From assembly GCA_000024525.1 (NCBI GenBank), contig CP001769.1:6915001-6979000 (forward strand): 64,000 nt of DNA. The letters run 5' to 3'. Under the pieces are notes generated by a model. The model ran no database searches. It had not been told where the DNA came from and was given only the letters and a program-made list of their open reading frames with translations. A program made the position numbers and the translations under genes. The number at the start of each line of letters is the position of its first letter. The first letter of the stretch is position 1. Origin of the DNA: Spirosoma linguale DSM 74 (lineage in GTDB: Bacteria > Bacteroidota > Bacteroidia > Cytophagales > Spirosomataceae). This document shows, piece after piece, positions 61,526 to 64,000 of this stretch.

Positions 61526-62860
61526 ATGCTTCAATTCGATAAACTTTCGCTCAATATACCGGATACAACTAAACCACGAGTCGTCATTATCGGCGGTGGA
61601 TTTGGTGGTATGAATCTAGCCAAAAGCCTCCGCAATACGGATGTGCAGGTAGTGCTGCTGGATAAGCAGAATTACAATGGTTTCTGGCCGTTACTGTATC
61701 AGGTAGCCACCGCCGGTCTGGAGCCTGATGCCATTGCCGAGCCGTTTCGGAAGATGTTCGATGGCTTCGAAGATTTCCATTACCGGATGGTTCGTGTCAA
61801 CAAAATAGATCCGGCCACCAAAACGGTAACCACGCTGATCGGCGATTTACACTACGATTATCTGGTCATCGCCAGCGGTACAAAGTCTAACTTTTTTGGC
61901 AATAAGGACATCCAGAAATATTCATTCCCGCTTAAAACCGTACCGGAAGCCCTCAACGTACGGAGTCAGTTTTTACAGTGCTTCGAGCAGGCCAGCGTTA
62001 CTACCGATCCCGCCGAACGGGAAAGTCTGCTGACGTTCGTTATCGCCGGGGCCGGTCCAACGGGTGTCGAAATGGCCGGTTCGCTGGCCGAGATGCGCAA
62101 ACACGTACTGCCCAGCGATTATCCGGGTCTGGATTTCAGCCAGATGAAGATTTATATTGTGGAAGGGGTGGGTAAAGTGCTGCCGCCCATGTCGGAGGAG
62201 GCTGGTAAAAAAGCCCAACGCTACCTCGAAGACCTCGGCGTTATTATCAAACTGAACACGCTGGTGGAGGGCTACGATGGCGAAACGGTCACGTTTAAAG
62301 GTGGTGAACAGATACGAACCCAAACCTTAGTGTGGGGTGCTGGCGTAACCGGTGCACTGATCGATGGTATTCCGGCCGAATCCGTTGAGCGGGGACGTAT
62401 CTTAGTCGACCCCATTAACCGGGTGCAGGGCCTGACCAATGTGTTTGCCATCGGTGATATTGCTCTGATGAAACTGGAGGATTACCCGAAAGGGCATCCG
62501 GGTGTGGCGCAGCCCGCCATTCAGCAGGGTGAGCATCTGGCCAAAAATATTCGTCGCTTATTAAAGAACGAACCAACCGAGCCGTTCAAGTATTTCGATA
62601 AAGGATCGCTGGCCATTGTAGGCCGTAGCCGCGCCGTGGCCGATCTGCCGGGCAATATTCACCTGGGGGGCTTTGTCGCCTGGATGGCCTGGCTGTTCGT
62701 CCACATCTGGTATCTGGTTGGCTTCCGCAGCAAGCTGGTCGTGTTTAGCAACTGGGTGTACCGGCTGTTCACCTACGAGCGCGGCACCCGAATTATTATT
62801 CGTCCGTTTATACGCAAGGATGATAAAGTAGGGCAGGAGATTATGGCCCAGAGTGAGTAA
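61526..62860 (+). CDS. ndh: Type II NADH:quinone oxidoreductase (NDH-2)
   Basis: 444 residues. FAD-binding VVIIGGGFGGMNLAKSL and NAD-binding VIAGAGPTGVEMAGSLAEM are the two Rossmann motifs; NVFAIGDIALM is the FAD C-terminal motif, and AQPAIQQGEHLAKNI is the quinone-site region of NDH-2. A C-terminal amphipathic or membrane part (AWMAWLFVHIWYLVGFRSKL) anchors it to the membrane. It feeds electrons from NADH to quinone without pumping protons. Confidence 0.92.
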   Translation: MLQFDKLSLNIPDTTKPRVVIIGGGFGGMNLAKSLRNTDVQVVLLDKQNYNGFWPLLYQVATAGLEPDAIAEPFRKMFDGFEDFHYRMVRVNKIDPATKTVTTLIGDLHYDYLVIASGTKSNFFGNKDIQKYSFPLKTVPEALNVRSQFLQCFEQASVTTDPAERESLLTFVIAGAGPTGVEMAGSLAEMRKHVLPSDYPGLDFSQMKIYIVEGVGKVLPPMSEEAGKKAQRYLEDLGVIIKLNTLVEGYDGETVTFKGGEQIRTQTLVWGAGVTGALIDGIPAESVERGRILVDPINRVQGLTNVFAIGDIALMKLEDYPKGHPGVAQPAIQQGEHLAKNIRRLLKNEPTEPFKYFDKGSLAIVGRSRAVADLPGNIHLGGFVAWMAWLFVHIWYLVGFRSKLVVFSNWVYRLFTYERGTRIIIRPFIRKDDKVGQEIMAQSE

Positions 62861-62873
62861 AAAGCGTTATTGG

Positions 62874-62946
62874 GTACGAAACAGCCTCTGGCTGTTTGTG
62901 AGTAGGTACTTGCCTGACACACAAACAGCCAGAGGCTGTTTCGTAC
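62874..62946. repeat. REPIN-like paired palindrome
   Basis: Perfect 27-bp arms 62874-62900 and 62920-62946 with a 19-nt spacer; each arm holds AACAGCCTCTGGCTGTT. It lies between the convergent ndh and 62955 genes. Spacer length equals that of 42399-42467. Confidence 0.8.
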
Positions 62947-62954
62947 ATATGGCC

Positions 62955-63782
62955 CTACCGCCGATTAATCGGGTAATTGAAGCCGAACTGGTATTTGTAT
63001 TGAAGTGAGTAGAAATGGTGCGTGGCCAGCCCCTGTTGATCGACCCCCAGCCGGGTGTTGGTGTAATCGGCCCAGGCCCCCTGAAAGTCCGATTGTAAAA
63101 AGAAGTACCTAAAAATATCCAGTCTAAGCCCGGCGCTTAAGGCGGCTACCATACCGTGATAATGAAAAGGGCCTTCCTGCTTGTTGCCTAGTATAGTCGA
63201 GATGGTGTAAGAGATGAGCGGTCCTCCGCCCACTTTGCCAATAGCACTTAAATCAAGGTTTTTGGCATGCCATAGCTTTTTTCGCTTGATCAGGTTAAGC
63301 ATCAGGTAGTTATTGCCGTTGGTGTGCTGAAGGTGTACGAAGTCTGGTGTTACCAGCGTGTCTTTGTCAATCTGATGGCCCCTTATCTGGCCCTGTACGT
63401 GAATAATCTGGTTATCGGTGACAATGTATTTTAGGTGATCCCAGCTTAGTTCAATACCCAAATCGTGCTTATCGTTGAAAAAATAACCCGCATTCATGTC
63501 GTATTGCGGAACGGTCAGGTTATCAAGTTTATAAAAGTCGTGTAAATCCGGACGGTCGTGGGCTTTCGCCTTGATAAACGTAAAATCGTAGTTATCGGTC
63601 GTGGTATTGCGAAAATGAATGGTACTGGCGGTGTACCATTCCCGGTTGTAGCCCCAGGTGAAATAAAAGCTACCGGGCTGTTTTCCTAATGTAAACGTTT
63701 TGGCCGAAAGGGGCTGTTGTGCGAAAGCTGTTTGAGAGAGGCAATAGAAAATTAAAGGCACAAGTAAACGTGTCTGCTTCAT
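62955..63782 (-). CDS. Outer-membrane or exported protein, beta-rich, unknown
   Basis: 275 residues from ATG 63782, which begins a signal peptide (MKQTRLLVPLIFYCLSQTAFAQ). The mature part has repeated aromatic-rich strands (SFYFTWGYNREWY, YDMNAGYFFNDKHDLGIELSW, HFYSLQYKYQFGFNYPI) ending close to the C-terminus, suggesting a barrel of about 10-12 strands. No family recognised with confidence. Confidence 0.68.
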   Translation of the reverse strand: MKQTRLLVPLIFYCLSQTAFAQQPLSAKTFTLGKQPGSFYFTWGYNREWYTASTIHFRNTTTDNYDFTFIKAKAHDRPDLHDFYKLDNLTVPQYDMNAGYFFNDKHDLGIELSWDHLKYIVTDNQIIHVQGQIRGHQIDKDTLVTPDFVHLQHTNGNNYLMLNLIKRKKLWHAKNLDLSAIGKVGGGPLISYTISTILGNKQEGPFHYHGMVAALSAGLRLDIFRYFFLQSDFQGAWADYTNTRLGVDQQGLATHHFYSLQYKYQFGFNYPINRR

Positions 63783-63870
63783 AGAGTTTAACAAGAACGG
63801 TGGTATGTGAGGTATGTACCTCGGTAGATGAAGCGCAAAATAGCTTCATGAGTTCCTGCGAGCCCTATAC

Positions 63871-63910
63871 AACAGGAAAGTACCAACCCATTAGTTGGTA
63901 CTTTCCTGTT
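63871..63910 (-). terminator. Terminator hairpin of the partial gene at 63922
   Basis: Perfect 17-bp arms 63871-63887 and 63894-63910 with loop CCATTA, 11 bp after the stop of the minus-strand gene at 63922. Its tip (63883-63900) is identical to the palindrome over the cbpM stop codon. Confidence 0.75.
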
Positions 63911-63921
63911 CAGTCAGTTGC

Positions 63922-64000
63922 TTACCAGCCGGGACGACCATAGTTGCCATAGCCATACCCTCTGTAACCACCATAGGGGCGGGGTGGAGGACCATGATGC
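63922..64000 (-). CDS. C-terminal end of a Gly/Tyr/Pro-rich protein (cut by window edge)
   Basis: Only 26 codons are inside the window, reading HHGPPPRPYGGYRGYGYGNY then GRPGW before the TAA at 63922-63924. The low-complexity Gly/Tyr/Arg tail resembles small secreted or membrane proteins with YGYG repeats. The start lies outside the window, so nothing more can be said. Confidence 0.55.
   Translation of the reverse strand, partial: HHGPPPRPYGGYRGYGYGNYGRPGW

Noticed and set aside
1..64000. CRISPR arrays, tRNA and rRNA genes
   Set aside because: No regularly spaced direct repeats, no cloverleaf with a GTTC arm and no rRNA-like conserved stretch were seen; the repeats found are inverted palindromes.

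Overview
The window is about 64 kb of chromosome from a member of the Bacteroidota, most likely the Cytophagales (Spirosoma-like). The evidence is an SCO/DUF420/DUF983 tail on a caa3-type oxidase operon, a TonB receptor paired with a DUF4249 lipoprotein, GH97 and DUF1080 proteins, a eukaryote-type glycogen synthase, and several TAnnTTTG-type promoters. Most of the sequence has middling GC and tightly packed genes. I saw no rRNA, tRNA, CRISPR array, transposase or integrase.

Layout. 1-2560: end of a cytochrome c oxidase operon with its copper and assembly factors. 2671-5184: ECF sigma factor, a one-helix membrane protein and a barrel protein, overlapping end to end. 5188-10944: nucleotide-sugar and envelope genes (SDR protein, glycosyltransferase, LpxH-like phosphatase, NeuD-like acyltransferase, GDP-fucose synthase). 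10965-28860: housekeeping genes (RhlE-type helicase, fructosamine kinase-like, AnmK, MogA-like, glycogen synthase, glycosylasparaginase, PurU, CutC, CrtZ, OPT transporter, P1 peptidase, CbpM/CbpA). 33418-43800: secreted and envelope proteins, a giant tricorn-like protease, a Crp/Fnr regulator with metabolic genes, and a beta-propeller lipoprotein. 48920-63782: sugar catabolism (lactonase, GH97, DUF1080), OmpA lipoprotein, LspA, proline dehydrogenase, DAHP synthase-chorismate mutase, DUF4249/TonB receptor, and NDH-2.

Two AT-rich single-gene cassettes stand out. At 29028-31847 a 939-residue protein joins an N-terminal HD domain to an HSP90-type GHKL ATPase. Its cassette is bracketed by a 93-bp direct repeat (92/93 identical) that duplicates the start and upstream region of cbpA, so the footprint of the insertion is visible and both neighbours keep their upstream sequence. 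At 45740-48568 a 942-residue protein joins an N-terminal TIR domain to an HSP70-type ATPase. Both put a domain typical of immune effectors next to a chaperone-fold ATPase, and I consider them candidate single-gene defence systems. A PIN-domain gene with an overlapping unknown partner (32065-33322) and a nucleotidyltransferase-like gene with a small partner (16128-16837) are further toxin-antitoxin-like pairs.

A second layer is a set of intergenic inverted repeats. Several are paired palindromes in opposite orientation around a short spacer (REPIN/BIME-like), two are nested one inside another, and two are perfect 28- and 36-bp-arm hairpins with 8-nt loops. They lie almost only between genes, mostly between convergent genes. 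A decayed duplicate of the end of the 42694-43800 lipoprotein gene at 45515-45639 makes a second direct repeat around a TetR/membrane-protein cassette, one gene of which has an in-frame TAG near its apparent natural start.
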